From contig CAIRQX010000039.1 in NCBI GenBank assembly GCA_903880855.1, positions 1 to 64,000 of the forward strand: DNA of 64,000 bases. Reading direction: 5' to 3'. This document shows, piece after piece, positions 43,849 through 53,650 of this stretch (positions are counted from its first letter, which is position 1; the number at the start of each line of letters is the position of its first letter). Origin of the DNA: an uncultured Burkholderiales bacterium (GTDB lineage Bacteria; Pseudomonadota; Gammaproteobacteria; Burkholderiales; Burkholderiaceae_C). A model generated the notes under the pieces. That model was not told the DNA's origin. It did not search any database and saw only the letters and a program-made list of their open reading frames with translations. The position numbers and the translations under genes were made by a program.

Positions 43849-44412
43849 TTAGATCTTGCCAACCAGGTCGAGTGATGGTGTCAATGTCTTGGCACCTTCG
43901 TTCCATTTGGCAGGGCAGACTTGGCCAGGGTTGTTAGCGACGTACTGCGCAGCCTTTAACTTACGCACTGTTTCTTTGACATCACGGGCGATAGCGTTGT
44001 CGTGCACTTCAGCAGTTTTGATGAAGCCTTCTGGGTTGATGATGAAAGTTCCGCGCAATGCCAAACCTTCTTCTTCAATGTGCACGCCAAATGCTCGTGT
44101 CAATTGGTGTGTGGGGTCGCCAATCAGTGGGAACTTGGCTTTGCCAACAGCGGGTGACGTCTCGTGCCACACCTTGTGGGCAAAGTGCGTGTCGGTCGTC
44201 ACGATGTACACCTCAGCACCGGCTTTTTGGAACTCGGCGTAGTTGTCTGCGGCGTCTTCGACTTCGGTGGGGCAGTTGAAGGTGAAAGCGGCTGGCATGA
44301 AAATCAGGACAGACCACTCGCCTTTGAATGATTCGTCAGAGACTTGGACAAACTTGCCATTGTGAAAAGCTTGGGCTTTGAATGGCTGGACTTTGGTATT
44401 GATAAGAGACAT
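43849..44412 (-). CDS. ahpC: Alkyl hydroperoxide reductase subunit C (peroxiredoxin)
   Basis: [53 protein letters not shown]. Confidence 0.97.
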   Translation of the reverse strand: MSLINTKVQPFKAQAFHNGKFVQVSDESFKGEWSVLIFMPAAFTFNCPTEVEDAADNYAEFQKAGAEVYIVTTDTHFAHKVWHETSPAVGKAKFPLIGDPTHQLTRAFGVHIEEEGLALRGTFIINPEGFIKTAEVHDNAIARDVKETVRKLKAAQYVANNPGQVCPAKWNEGAKTLTPSLDLVGKI

Positions 44413-44484
44413 GACTGATTCCTTTCAGTGGTTGATAAAAACTATTGAATGAGCGAAACTCATTGATTGGAATCATAATGACTT

Positions 44485-44500
44485 TCAGGGTTAACCCTGA
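44485..44500. promoter_or_regulatory. 16-bp perfect palindrome in the ahpC / chalcone-isomerase-like divergent region
   Basis: TCAGGGTTAACCCTGA; neighbouring TGATT-GG-AATCA inverted repeat. Confidence 0.4.
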
Positions 44501-44588
44501 TTGTTTGTATCAATCACGGCGATTGCCCCTCCCTAACGGCAACAGATGCCCCTGTAATATCTACCACCCACATTCAGAACGCCAATTG

Positions 44589-45170
44589 ATGCCAATATCC
44601 AGCAACAGACGTAAAGTGCTCGCCCTCGGACTCCTCATGGGCCTGTTATGTGCCAACCGATTGGGCGCGCAAAACAAAACTGCTGAAGCCGACTCAGCGC
44701 GCATAAAACGGCTTCAACCCTATTTGCAAACTCCCACCCTGATCGGCCAAGGCAAATACACCTACTGGGGGTTTGACGTTTACAACGCAAGTCTTTGGGC
44801 TGGTGAGTCCACCATCGCCTCAGACCAGTGGGCCAGTCAGCGAATTGCGTTGGATTTGCAGTACCTCAGGGACTTCACTGGCGCGGACATTGCTAAACGC
44901 TCCGTGGATGAAATGCATGCCCAAAACGCCCTGCCGAAAAACAAAGCAGCTGTTTGGCTTAAAACATTGGAGGGGATTTTTCCTAATGTGGGCAAAGGCC
45001 AATATCTCACTGGCATCTTTATTCCCAACGCAGGTGCGCAATTTTTATATGACAACACCGCTATTGGCGAAATCAAAGACCCCGAATTGGCCAAACGCTT
45101 TTTTGATATCTGGCTAGCCCCGCAAACCTCAGCGCCAGATTTACGTAAGCGCTTGTTCGCGGGAAATTAA
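44589..45170 (+). CDS. Chalcone isomerase-like exported protein
   Basis: Start MPISSNRRKVLALGLLMGLLCANRLGAQ; YTYWGFDVYNASLW, LRDFTGADIAKRSVDEM. Confidence 0.85.
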   Translation: MPISSNRRKVLALGLLMGLLCANRLGAQNKTAEADSARIKRLQPYLQTPTLIGQGKYTYWGFDVYNASLWAGESTIASDQWASQRIALDLQYLRDFTGADIAKRSVDEMHAQNALPKNKAAVWLKTLEGIFPNVGKGQYLTGIFIPNAGAQFLYDNTAIGEIKDPELAKRFFDIWLAPQTSAPDLRKRLFAGN

Positions 45171-45193
45171 GCAGCGTTCATTTACCAAGCTAC

Positions 45194-45976
45194 TCACCAC
45201 TGGGGCGAACGTTTTTCTAGAAACGCTTGCACGCCTTCTAAAGCGCTGTCGTCCATCATGTTGCATGCCATGGTATTTGCTGCAATCGTGTAAGCACCAT
45301 CTATTCCTGTTTCGAGCTGTTTGTAAAACAACTCTTTTCCCATGGCTAACGCCACAGAAGGTTTAGACAATATTTTGGAGACCAATTCTTCTACCTTGGC
45401 ATCTAGTGCATCCGGTGGCGCCACGTGATTGACTAAGCCTTTTTCCATCGCCTCTTGGGCACTGATGAAGTCACCGGTGACAAGCATTTCAAAAGCGGCT
45501 TTTCGTGAGAGGTTGCGCGAAAGCGCAACACTAGGTGTGGAACAAAACAAGCCCAGATTCACCCCGCTGACGGCAAATCGCGCATCCGAACTTGCCACGG
45601 CCAAATCGCACTGGGCCACCAATTGGCAGCCTGCAGCGGTCGCAATACCCTGAACTTTGGCGATGACAGGCACGTGGAGGGTTTGAATACCCATCATCAT
45701 GCGACCGCATTGTGCAAACAATTTTTGGTAGTAATGGAGCGATGGATCTGCACGCATTTCGCGCAAATCATGTCCCGCACAAAATGCCTTGCCTATCGCG
45801 GCAATGATCAGCACACGCAATTTTTTATCTTGCGCCAGATCGTCCAAATTGTTTTGCAAGTCAGTTAAGAGTTCCTCGCTTAAAGCGTTGAACGCTGCAG
45901 GACGATTGAGCGTGAGGGTCGTTACGCCTCTTGCATCATCCGTGCGCAAAAGCAACTGTGATGTTGTGTCAACCAT
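45194..45976 (-). CDS. Enoyl-CoA hydratase/isomerase
   Basis: LTLNRPAAFNALSEEL, AFCAGHDLREM, VQGIATAAGCQLVAQCDLAVA. Confidence 0.95.
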   Translation of the reverse strand: MVDTTSQLLLRTDDARGVTTLTLNRPAAFNALSEELLTDLQNNLDDLAQDKKLRVLIIAAIGKAFCAGHDLREMRADPSLHYYQKLFAQCGRMMMGIQTLHVPVIAKVQGIATAAGCQLVAQCDLAVASSDARFAVSGVNLGLFCSTPSVALSRNLSRKAAFEMLVTGDFISAQEAMEKGLVNHVAPPDALDAKVEELVSKILSKPSVALAMGKELFYKQLETGIDGAYTIAANTMACNMMDDSALEGVQAFLEKRSPQW

Positions 45977-46000
45977 ATATGTCTCCTTAATTAGCGCACT

Positions 46001-47638
46001 TTAAATATTTTTTGCGCGTTCACGTAATTGGAATTTTTGAATTTTTCCAGTCGATGTTTTTGGAATTTCTTCAAAACGAATTTCTTTGGGTACCTTATAG
46101 CCCGCCAATAATGATTTGCAATGTGCGATCAGATCAGCCGCAGTAATGTTAGTGCTTGGCTTGAGTTCTACAAAAGCCAATGGCGACTCACCCCATTTGC
46201 TATCTGGCTTAGCCACCACAGCACAAGCCATCACCGCGGGGTGCCGATACAAAGCATCTTCTACTTCTAGCGAACTGATGTTTTCACCACCAGAGATGAT
46301 GATGTCTTTACTTCTATCTTTAATCTTCACGTAGCGGTCTAGCTCCATCACAGCCAAATCGCCTGTGTGAAACCAACCACCTGCAAAAGCTTCTTGTGTG
46401 GCTTTGGGATTTTTCAAATATCCCTTCATCACAATATTGCCTCTGAACATGATTTCGCCCATGGTGTTGCCGTCTGCTGGGCACTCCAACATGGTTTCCG
46501 GGTCCATTACTGTCATACCTTCTTGTAATGGGTAGCGCACGCCTTGGCGTCCATTCAATCGCGTTTGCTCAGACAAACTAGCCTGCGCCCACGCATCACG
46601 CTTGACCGCCACACTGGCAGGCCCATAGACCTCCGTCAATCCATAGACATGCGTGATGTCAAAACCAATATTTGCCATTCCTTCGATCATGGCGGCGGGT
46701 GGAGCAGCCCCCGCCACCATGCCTCGTACTTGCTGGGTGATACCAGCACGCATAGATTCAGGCGCGTTGTAAATCAAGCTGTGGACGATAGGCGCAGCGC
46801 AGTAATGGTTCACGGCATGCTCGCGCATCGCATCCAAAATCGGTTGCGCTTCCACCTTTCGCAAACACACATGCGTACCCGCAAGCATGGCAACCGTCCA
46901 AGGGAAGCACCAGCCGTTGCAATGGAACATCGGCAGTGTCCACAAATAAGTAGGGAAATGCGGCATGGTCCACGTTGCCACATTACTTACCGCATTGAGG
47001 TAGGCACCACGGTGATGGGTCACTACACCTTTAGGGTCACCCGTAGTGCCGCTGGTGTAGCTCACTGCAATAGCGTCCCATTCATCTTGTGGACCTTCCA
47101 AACGTGACAGCGGAGTATGTAACGCTAACCAATCTTCGTATTCATGGTGGCCTAACTGTTCGCCTGCACCCGTGTATTCGCTATCGCAAACATCAATCAC
47201 CACAATGTCTCTGCCATGCTCTGTTTTGAGGATTTCCAAGGCTTTTGCAATGACTGGCGCGTATTCACGGTCGGTAATCAACACCTGGGATTCACAGTGG
47301 TGAAGTTGCCAAGCGATCAAAGCGGCATCTAGTCGGGTGTTCAAAGTATTGAGCACTGCATTCAAGGCAGGTACCGCGTAGTGGACTTCGACCATCTCAG
47401 GAATGTTGGGCAGCATGGCGCTTACCGTACTTCCTCTTCCAATGCCTTTGGACTTGAGAGCCGCAGCAAGTCGCGCTGAGCGCTCGCGTGTCTGCGCCCA
47501 GTTGTAGCGTCTTTTGCCATGGATGACGGCAGGCAAGTCTCCAAAAATTTCAGCACTGCGCTCTACAAAGCTCACTGGAGAAAGCGCCACGAAGTTGGCA
47601 ATGTTTTTATCTAATCCTTGGTCGAAGATGCTCGTCAT
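46001..47638 (-). CDS. Acyl-CoA synthetase (AMP-dependent)
   Basis: YTSGTTGDPKGVVTHHRG, GWFHTGDLAVMELDRYVKIKDRSKDIIISGGENISS. Confidence 0.95.
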   Translation of the reverse strand: MTSIFDQGLDKNIANFVALSPVSFVERSAEIFGDLPAVIHGKRRYNWAQTRERSARLAAALKSKGIGRGSTVSAMLPNIPEMVEVHYAVPALNAVLNTLNTRLDAALIAWQLHHCESQVLITDREYAPVIAKALEILKTEHGRDIVVIDVCDSEYTGAGEQLGHHEYEDWLALHTPLSRLEGPQDEWDAIAVSYTSGTTGDPKGVVTHHRGAYLNAVSNVATWTMPHFPTYLWTLPMFHCNGWCFPWTVAMLAGTHVCLRKVEAQPILDAMREHAVNHYCAAPIVHSLIYNAPESMRAGITQQVRGMVAGAAPPAAMIEGMANIGFDITHVYGLTEVYGPASVAVKRDAWAQASLSEQTRLNGRQGVRYPLQEGMTVMDPETMLECPADGNTMGEIMFRGNIVMKGYLKNPKATQEAFAGGWFHTGDLAVMELDRYVKIKDRSKDIIISGGENISSLEVEDALYRHPAVMACAVVAKPDSKWGESPLAFVELKPSTNITAADLIAHCKSLLAGYKVPKEIRFEEIPKTSTGKIQKFQLRERAKNI

Positions 47639-47659
47639 ATCAAACCCGTATACGTTAAT

Positions 47660-48946
47660 TTAAGTCGCAGTGGTAACCGCCAAAGCTTGGTCGATGTCCC
47701 ACAAAATATCGTCAATGTGCTCTAAACCGACAGAAATTCGAACCATATCGGGGCCCACGCCTGCAGCTAACTGTTGCTTTTCATCTAGCTGCCTGTGCGT
47801 GGTGCTTGCGGGATGGCTAATCAGCGTACGTGTATCGCCAATGTTGACCAAATGACTCATGAATTTTGCGGCCTCAATGAACTTCACGCCCTGCGCAAGC
47901 CCGCCTTTCACACCAAAAGCCAAGAGACCGGAAGCACCGCGCATTTGTTTTTGCATCAATGCGTGTTGCGGATGATCGGATAGGCCTGGGTAATTGACCC
48001 AAGCAACACGCGCATCTTCTTTGAGAAATGTTGCAACTGCGAGGGCATTACTGCAGTGCCTCTCCATACGCAATGGCAGTGTTTCGACGCCTTGCAAAAT
48101 TTGCCAGGCACTCATAGGGCTCAAAGATGCACCAAAAACCCGCAAGCTTTCCATACGACACCGCATGGTGAATCCAAAATCACCAAAGGTTTCGTAAAAC
48201 TTGACGCCGTGATAACCAGCGGAAGGCTCGGTCATCCCAGGAAATTTTCCGTTGCCCCATGGAAACTTGCCGCTCTCCACAATCACACCGCCCAAAGTTG
48301 TTCCGTGCCCTGCTAGGTATTTGGTCGCCGAATGGACCACGATGTCTGCGCCGAATGTTATGGGGTTACACAGCATGGGACTTGGGACGGTGTTGTCAAT
48401 GATCAAAGGAAGACCGTGGGCATGGGCTACATCTGCTACCGCAGCAATATCGAGCACCAACATGCTGGGGTTCCCCAAGCTCTCTGCATAAATTGCTCTT
48501 GTATTGGCTTGTATGGCCGCCGCAAACGCCTCCGGTTGACTGGCGTCTACAAAAGTCGTTTGGATACCAAATTTTGCAAGGCTAACAGCCAGTAAAGTGA
48601 CCGAACCGCCATATAAAGCACCAGCCGCCACCACATGGTCCCCTGCTTGCAAGATAGTCATGAGTGCCATCGCTTCTGCGGCCATCCCAGAGGCCGATGC
48701 AACTGCTGCACGGCCACCTTCTAGCGCTGCCACACGCTCTTCTAGTGCGGCAACCGTTGGGTTGCTAAGGCGTGAGTAGACATTGCCAAAAGTTTGCAAG
48801 TTAAAAAGAGAAGCCGCATGTTCAGCGCTGTCAAAAACAAAACTGCTGGTTTGATAAATAGGCAAAGCGCGCGCACCAGTGGCGGAGTCTGGAATTTGTC
48901 CCGCGTGAATGGCCAAGGTCTCTGGCTTGAACAGATGGTCGCTCAT
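47660..48946 (-). CDS. metY: O-acetylhomoserine sulfhydrylase
   Basis: TLAIHAGQIPDSATGARALPIYQTSSFVF, YSRLSNPTVAALEERVAALEGG, HSATKYLAGHGTTLGG. Confidence 0.94.
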   Translation of the reverse strand: MSDHLFKPETLAIHAGQIPDSATGARALPIYQTSSFVFDSAEHAASLFNLQTFGNVYSRLSNPTVAALEERVAALEGGRAAVASASGMAAEAMALMTILQAGDHVVAAGALYGGSVTLLAVSLAKFGIQTTFVDASQPEAFAAAIQANTRAIYAESLGNPSMLVLDIAAVADVAHAHGLPLIIDNTVPSPMLCNPITFGADIVVHSATKYLAGHGTTLGGVIVESGKFPWGNGKFPGMTEPSAGYHGVKFYETFGDFGFTMRCRMESLRVFGASLSPMSAWQILQGVETLPLRMERHCSNALAVATFLKEDARVAWVNYPGLSDHPQHALMQKQMRGASGLLAFGVKGGLAQGVKFIEAAKFMSHLVNIGDTRTLISHPASTTHRQLDEKQQLAAGVGPDMVRISVGLEHIDDILWDIDQALAVTTAT

Positions 48947-48957
48947 GAAAGTCTTGC

Positions 48958-49443
48958 TTACTTCTGCCGCTTAGCAGAAATCACACCTGTATTCACACCG
49001 GCCCAATGGAGCCCACCAAAAATACGTGCATGCTCAATCTTCACGCAACGGTTAGTGACCGAATGGCGGCCTGCATTGAGAAAAACTTGACTCGCCTCCA
49101 TGTTGTCGACATTCAATTGCTGCCATAAGCAACTTGCACCGATTTGTAGAGCTTCATGGGCAATCGGCAACACATCCTCGGTGCGTCTGAAAATATCGAC
49201 GATATCCACTGGGTGCGGAATATCTAACAAACTCGCGTAACAAGTTTCACCCATTATTTTTTCAGGTGGTGTTTGCCCATATCCTGCATATCTTGGATTT
49301 ACAGGAATGATTTTATAGCCATGCTCTTGCATGTACTTAGCAGCAAAGAAACTAGGACGATTCCATTGCGCAGACAAACCCACCACAGCAATTGTTTTTG
49401 CTGACTGCAGTATTTGTCTCAACACTTGGATATCGTTTTGCAT
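48958..49443 (-). CDS. CoA-binding domain protein
   Basis: IAVVGLSAQWNRPSFFAAKYMQEHGYKIIPVNPRY; start MQNDIQVLRQ (49443). Confidence 0.88.
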   Translation of the reverse strand: MQNDIQVLRQILQSAKTIAVVGLSAQWNRPSFFAAKYMQEHGYKIIPVNPRYAGYGQTPPEKIMGETCYASLLDIPHPVDIVDIFRRTEDVLPIAHEALQIGASCLWQQLNVDNMEASQVFLNAGRHSVTNRCVKIEHARIFGGLHWAGVNTGVISAKRQK

Positions 49444-49593
49444 AAGAAATATCCTGTCAGCATACCTTAGCGCAAAGGCCACGTTTTAAATCTGCGAGGC
49501 GACAGCCGCGAGGGATTTCCCTAGCCTATAGGGCCGCGTTTATGGCGGGTATGCTTGGTAAAACGGACGCCCTAGGGAACTTCAAAAAATAAA

Positions 49594-51030
49594 ATGGACA
49601 ACATGTCAAACGCTGACTTACTAGCCATCGATCTTGGTACGCAAAGCATACGGTTGACTGCATTTGATCGAAGTGGACAAAAGCAATGGAATTGGTCTGC
49701 ACTTGTGGACTCGCATATACATGGTGATATTTTTGAACAATCTACCGAGCAATGGGGCGCCCTACTACTGCAAGGACTATGCGAGGCCCGCATAGCTGGA
49801 ATAAGGCCAAAAGCAATTGCTGCAGCAGGCCCATTAGCAGGATACGTTGCTCTTGACAGTGAAGGACATGCGCTTTGTCCCGCAGTGATGTACACAGACA
49901 GGCGCTCCGCCCCAGAAGCCAAATTTGTTGAAGCTATTGCCCTTGTCCAACCAGACGACTCTGGACTGAGAGTTCATATTGCGGACCCCATTCCACAATG
50001 GTTAAGACTCTGCCGTGAGTTCCCAGAAGTGGCTGAAAAAACCGCCTATTTTTTAGACGCAACCGGGTGGATAAACTTTTTTTTAACGGGCCAAGGCACA
50101 GTCAATGCATTCACAGGATTACGCCTCTACACATCTGAGACGCAACGCCTGCTTGGATTGAAAAATCCACCGTTTGGAAAAATTACGCCAGTAGGTCAGG
50201 CTATAGGAACACTGCGCCCTTCCATTGCCCAAGCGCTAGGCGTTGACAGTGCGCAAGTTATTTCCGCAACATTTGATAGCAAGTGTGCTTATCTGGGAAG
50301 CGGTCTGTCTACCCCAGGACAAGCTACTGAAATCTCAGGCACTGTTAGCTCCTTAGGTGTCTTGTCCCATAAACACATTCAAGACAAGACGCGTCGTATT
50401 TACAGCGTACCTTTCCTCAACGCCTACTTGGTAAGAGGCTCAACAGCTGCGGCAGGGAGTTCTCTCGAATGGGCCATGCAAAACTTATTGCAGTGCAACC
50501 TCGCAGAGCTAGATGCTTTTCTAGCTAGATCTCAACCGGGTGCAAATGGAATTTGCTTCTTGCCATATCTCGCAGGTGAGAGAACGCCACTCTGGAACCC
50601 GTGGGCCTCAGGGTCGCTTTTGGGGCTGAGGCTTGAAACAACCAAATCAGATATTGCGCGCGCAGTCATTGAAGGACTGGCCTTTTCTGTTGGGCATATT
50701 GCAACAGTCGTCGCAGAATGCGGCGTGTGCATAGATGAAGTATTTTTAGCTGGTGGATTGGCAAGAAACGACTTGCTTTGTCAAATTAAAGCGGATGTAT
50801 GGAATGTTCCAGTCAAAACATTCAGAGACCATGAATTAACTTCAATTGGGCTGGGCGTCATCATGGCTGTATCTATGGGTTACTTTAAAGACATACCTGA
50901 GGCCACTCAATCATTTACTAAAGTTGAAAAAGAATTTACTCCAAATGCAAATACTCAAAAAGTCCATTTGGAGGCTTTCAAAAGATATCAAGAATACTCA
51001 AAGGCACTGGCACCGCTTTACACTTCTTAA
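49594..51030 (+). CDS. FGGY-family carbohydrate kinase (xylulokinase-like)
   Basis: LLAIDLGTQSIRLTAFD, CFLPYLAGERTPLWNPWA, VFLAGGLARND. Confidence 0.9.
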   Translation: MDNMSNADLLAIDLGTQSIRLTAFDRSGQKQWNWSALVDSHIHGDIFEQSTEQWGALLLQGLCEARIAGIRPKAIAAAGPLAGYVALDSEGHALCPAVMYTDRRSAPEAKFVEAIALVQPDDSGLRVHIADPIPQWLRLCREFPEVAEKTAYFLDATGWINFFLTGQGTVNAFTGLRLYTSETQRLLGLKNPPFGKITPVGQAIGTLRPSIAQALGVDSAQVISATFDSKCAYLGSGLSTPGQATEISGTVSSLGVLSHKHIQDKTRRIYSVPFLNAYLVRGSTAAAGSSLEWAMQNLLQCNLAELDAFLARSQPGANGICFLPYLAGERTPLWNPWASGSLLGLRLETTKSDIARAVIEGLAFSVGHIATVVAECGVCIDEVFLAGGLARNDLLCQIKADVWNVPVKTFRDHELTSIGLGVIMAVSMGYFKDIPEATQSFTKVEKEFTPNANTQKVHLEAFKRYQEYSKALAPLYTS

Positions 51031-51086
51031 AAGTGATTTTTTTAAAAGCGTACTTATTTTTAAATCTTTTTACAGGCAAACAAATC

Positions 51087-51713
51087 ATGACAATCCAACT
51101 CTACGCATTCGACACACCTAATGGCCGCAAAATATCTGTGGCGCTTGAAGAGATGGACTTGCCATACCAAGTAAACGTCATCAACATCATGAAAGACGAG
51201 CAGTTCGCTGCAGATTTCTTAAAAATAAGCCCTAACAACAAAATTCCTGCAATTGTTGACAGTGAAGGACCAAACGGCCAACCCATCAGCGTTTTTGAAT
51301 CAGGTGCGATTCTTATTTATTTAGCGGAGAAAACCGGTAAGTTTTTACCTGCAAGCGGCCCCCAACGCATTGCGGTTTTGGAATGGTTGATGTTCCAAAT
51401 GGCGGGGTTTGGCCCCATGCCAGGACAAGTGCACCATTTCCTAGGTCTCAGCGATGAAAGCGACAAACGCTACGGGCTTGAACGTTTCATGAAAGAAACT
51501 AGACGCTTGTATGGCGTGATGGATAGACGCTTAGCCACCCATGAATATTTCGCACAAGAACTTTCAATTGCAGATTTTGCAATTTTGGGCTGGGTATGGC
51601 GCCATCCTCGTCATCAGGTCGATTTGAATGATTTTCCAAATGTCAAGCGCTGGTTTGAGTCTTTGATGTCTAGGCCTTCAGTCAAAAGAGGTTTCGATAT
51701 TGCTTTGAAGTGA
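51087..51713 (+). CDS. Glutathione S-transferase family protein
   Basis: YAFDTPNGRKISVALEEM, SPNNKIPAIVD, FESGAILIYLAEKTGKFLP. Confidence 0.93.
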   Translation: MTIQLYAFDTPNGRKISVALEEMDLPYQVNVINIMKDEQFAADFLKISPNNKIPAIVDSEGPNGQPISVFESGAILIYLAEKTGKFLPASGPQRIAVLEWLMFQMAGFGPMPGQVHHFLGLSDESDKRYGLERFMKETRRLYGVMDRRLATHEYFAQELSIADFAILGWVWRHPRHQVDLNDFPNVKRWFESLMSRPSVKRGFDIALK

Positions 51714-51788
51714 AAACTTTTTTGCATTTTCCTAAATAGAGTGCCATGATCTGCACTTTATAAGTTTCCATTTATTCGGGAAATCATC

Positions 51789-52790
51789 ATGCCAATTTCA
51801 AAATCGTATTTTCTTAAAACATTAACCATGCGGTTCTTCGTTTTTTTATTAGCGACTAATTTAATAGGTGCAGTCTCTGCACAAACCCTTGCGCCTAATT
51901 TCCCAATCAAACCTGTCCGAATCATCGTTCCACAAACTCCAGGTGGTGCTTCAGATGCATTAGCACGCATCGTTGGACAAAAACTTTCAGAAAAATGGGG
52001 GCAACCAGTTGTAATCGAGAATCGCCCTGGTGCCGGAGGCAATATCGGAATGGACGCAGTTGCAAAAGCACCTGGTGATGGCCATACCTTACTCATGTCT
52101 TATGTAGGCTCGCACGCCATTAACCCGAGCATCTATAGCAAATTACCTTTTGACCCCGAAGCTGATTTCGTGGCGGTGGCAACCTTGGCTAACGTACCCT
52201 TTGTAGCAGCCGTTAACGCGTCTGTGCCCGTGACGAATATGAAAGGCTTGGTGGCCTATGCCGCGCAAAGACCTGTGGCATTTGGATCTGCAGGCAACGG
52301 ATCTGTGAACCATTTGTTGGGCGAAATGTTCAACACCGCAAGTGGCGCCAAGATGCAGCATGTGCCTTACAAAGGTGCCGCTCCAGCTTTGACGGATCTA
52401 ATTTCAGGTCAAATCCAAGTGGTCTTTACCAGCTTGCCGTCCGTAGCGCAGCATATTCGCTCGGGTACGGTGAAGGGCTTGGGTGTCACTGGTTCTAAAA
52501 GAGCGGTTGCTTTCAAAGATATTCCTACCATCGCCGAGTCAGGTTTTCCTGGTTTTGTGATCAACCCTTGGTTTGGATTGTTCGCTTCTAAAGGAACCCC
52601 TGCCAATGTGGCGAAGCAGATCAATGCGGATGTGAAAAAAGTCTTAGAAGACAAAGACATCTTGGATAAATTTTCAGCTTTAGGGGCTGAGCCTTTTGAA
52701 ACAACACCACAAGAGTTTCAAGCCATTCTTCACGCTGATATCAAAACTTGGGCTGCAGTTGTCAAAAGCTCGGGTGCTACTGCAGATTAA
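51789..52790 (+). CDS. Tripartite tricarboxylate transporter substrate-binding protein (Bug family), intact
   Basis: FPIKPVRIIVPQTPGGASDALARIVGQKLSEKWGQPVVIENRPGAGGNIG. Confidence 0.95.
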   Translation: MPISKSYFLKTLTMRFFVFLLATNLIGAVSAQTLAPNFPIKPVRIIVPQTPGGASDALARIVGQKLSEKWGQPVVIENRPGAGGNIGMDAVAKAPGDGHTLLMSYVGSHAINPSIYSKLPFDPEADFVAVATLANVPFVAAVNASVPVTNMKGLVAYAAQRPVAFGSAGNGSVNHLLGEMFNTASGAKMQHVPYKGAAPALTDLISGQIQVVFTSLPSVAQHIRSGTVKGLGVTGSKRAVAFKDIPTIAESGFPGFVINPWFGLFASKGTPANVAKQINADVKKVLEDKDILDKFSALGAEPFETTPQEFQAILHADIKTWAAVVKSSGATAD

Positions 52791-52810
52791 TTAAAAATAA
52801 AGCTTTGGAT

Positions 52811-53635
52811 ATGAAATTCAGAAAAATTGCTGGTGCATTAGGTGCGGAAATTTCAGGTGTCGACTTAACGCAAGACCAGTCAGCTGATTTGATAAAAAAT
52901 ATTCGAGATATTTTTTTAAATCACAATGTAATTTTTTTTAAAAACCAACCACTGACATCGCGGCAATTTATGAATTTTGCTAAGTCAATGGGTACACCTG
53001 TCGAGTATCCATTCGTGAAAGGATTTGAAGATTTTCCTGAAATCATTGAAGTTAAAAAACTAGAACATGAAAAAGTTAACTTCGGTGGCGTTTGGCACTC
53101 CGATACGACTTACCTGGAGTGCCCCCCCATGGGCTCTATGTTGCTATCCAAAGAAACCCCGCCCTTTGGCGGGGACACATTGTTTGCTTGTCAATACGCC
53201 GCCTACGAAGCTTTGTCAGACACCATGCAGCGCATGCTGAACGGCTTGCAGGGCATAAGTTCCTCTGCAAAAGCTGATGTGTCTAAAACACGTGAAGATC
53301 GGATCAAATCTGATGGTAAAGATTCAGCTCCTAAGAGTTTTAGCAGCATCCATCCGGTTATCAGAACCCATCCAGAGACAGGTCGCAAAGCTCTTTATGT
53401 GAACGTGGCACACACATCTGGAATTGAAGGCCTGACAAACGCAGAAAGTGCCTCATTGTTGTCATTCTTGTTTGAACATCAAGTGAAGCCTGAATTCACT
53501 TGCCGATGGGCTTGGGAACTAAATTGCTTGGCGTTTTGGGATAACCGTTGCACTCAGCACAATCCAATCAATGACTATGACGGATACCGAAGAGTACTTC
53601 ACCGAATCACACTTCAGGGAGATAAGCCTGTTTGA
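52811..53635 (+). CDS. TauD/TfdA-family 2-oxoglutarate-dependent dioxygenase
   Basis: MKFRKIAGALGAEISGVDL, WHSDTTYLECPPMGSML, WDNRCTQHNPINDYDGYRRVLHRITL. Confidence 0.93.
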   Translation: MKFRKIAGALGAEISGVDLTQDQSADLIKNIRDIFLNHNVIFFKNQPLTSRQFMNFAKSMGTPVEYPFVKGFEDFPEIIEVKKLEHEKVNFGGVWHSDTTYLECPPMGSMLLSKETPPFGGDTLFACQYAAYEALSDTMQRMLNGLQGISSSAKADVSKTREDRIKSDGKDSAPKSFSSIHPVIRTHPETGRKALYVNVAHTSGIEGLTNAESASLLSFLFEHQVKPEFTCRWAWELNCLAFWDNRCTQHNPINDYDGYRRVLHRITLQGDKPV

Positions 53636-53650
53636 GTTTTAAATAGACTC

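Noticed and set aside
44413-44588. OxyR operator upstream of ahpC
   Set aside because: No convincing ATAG-N7-CTAT-N7-ATAG-N7-CTAT pattern found by eye.
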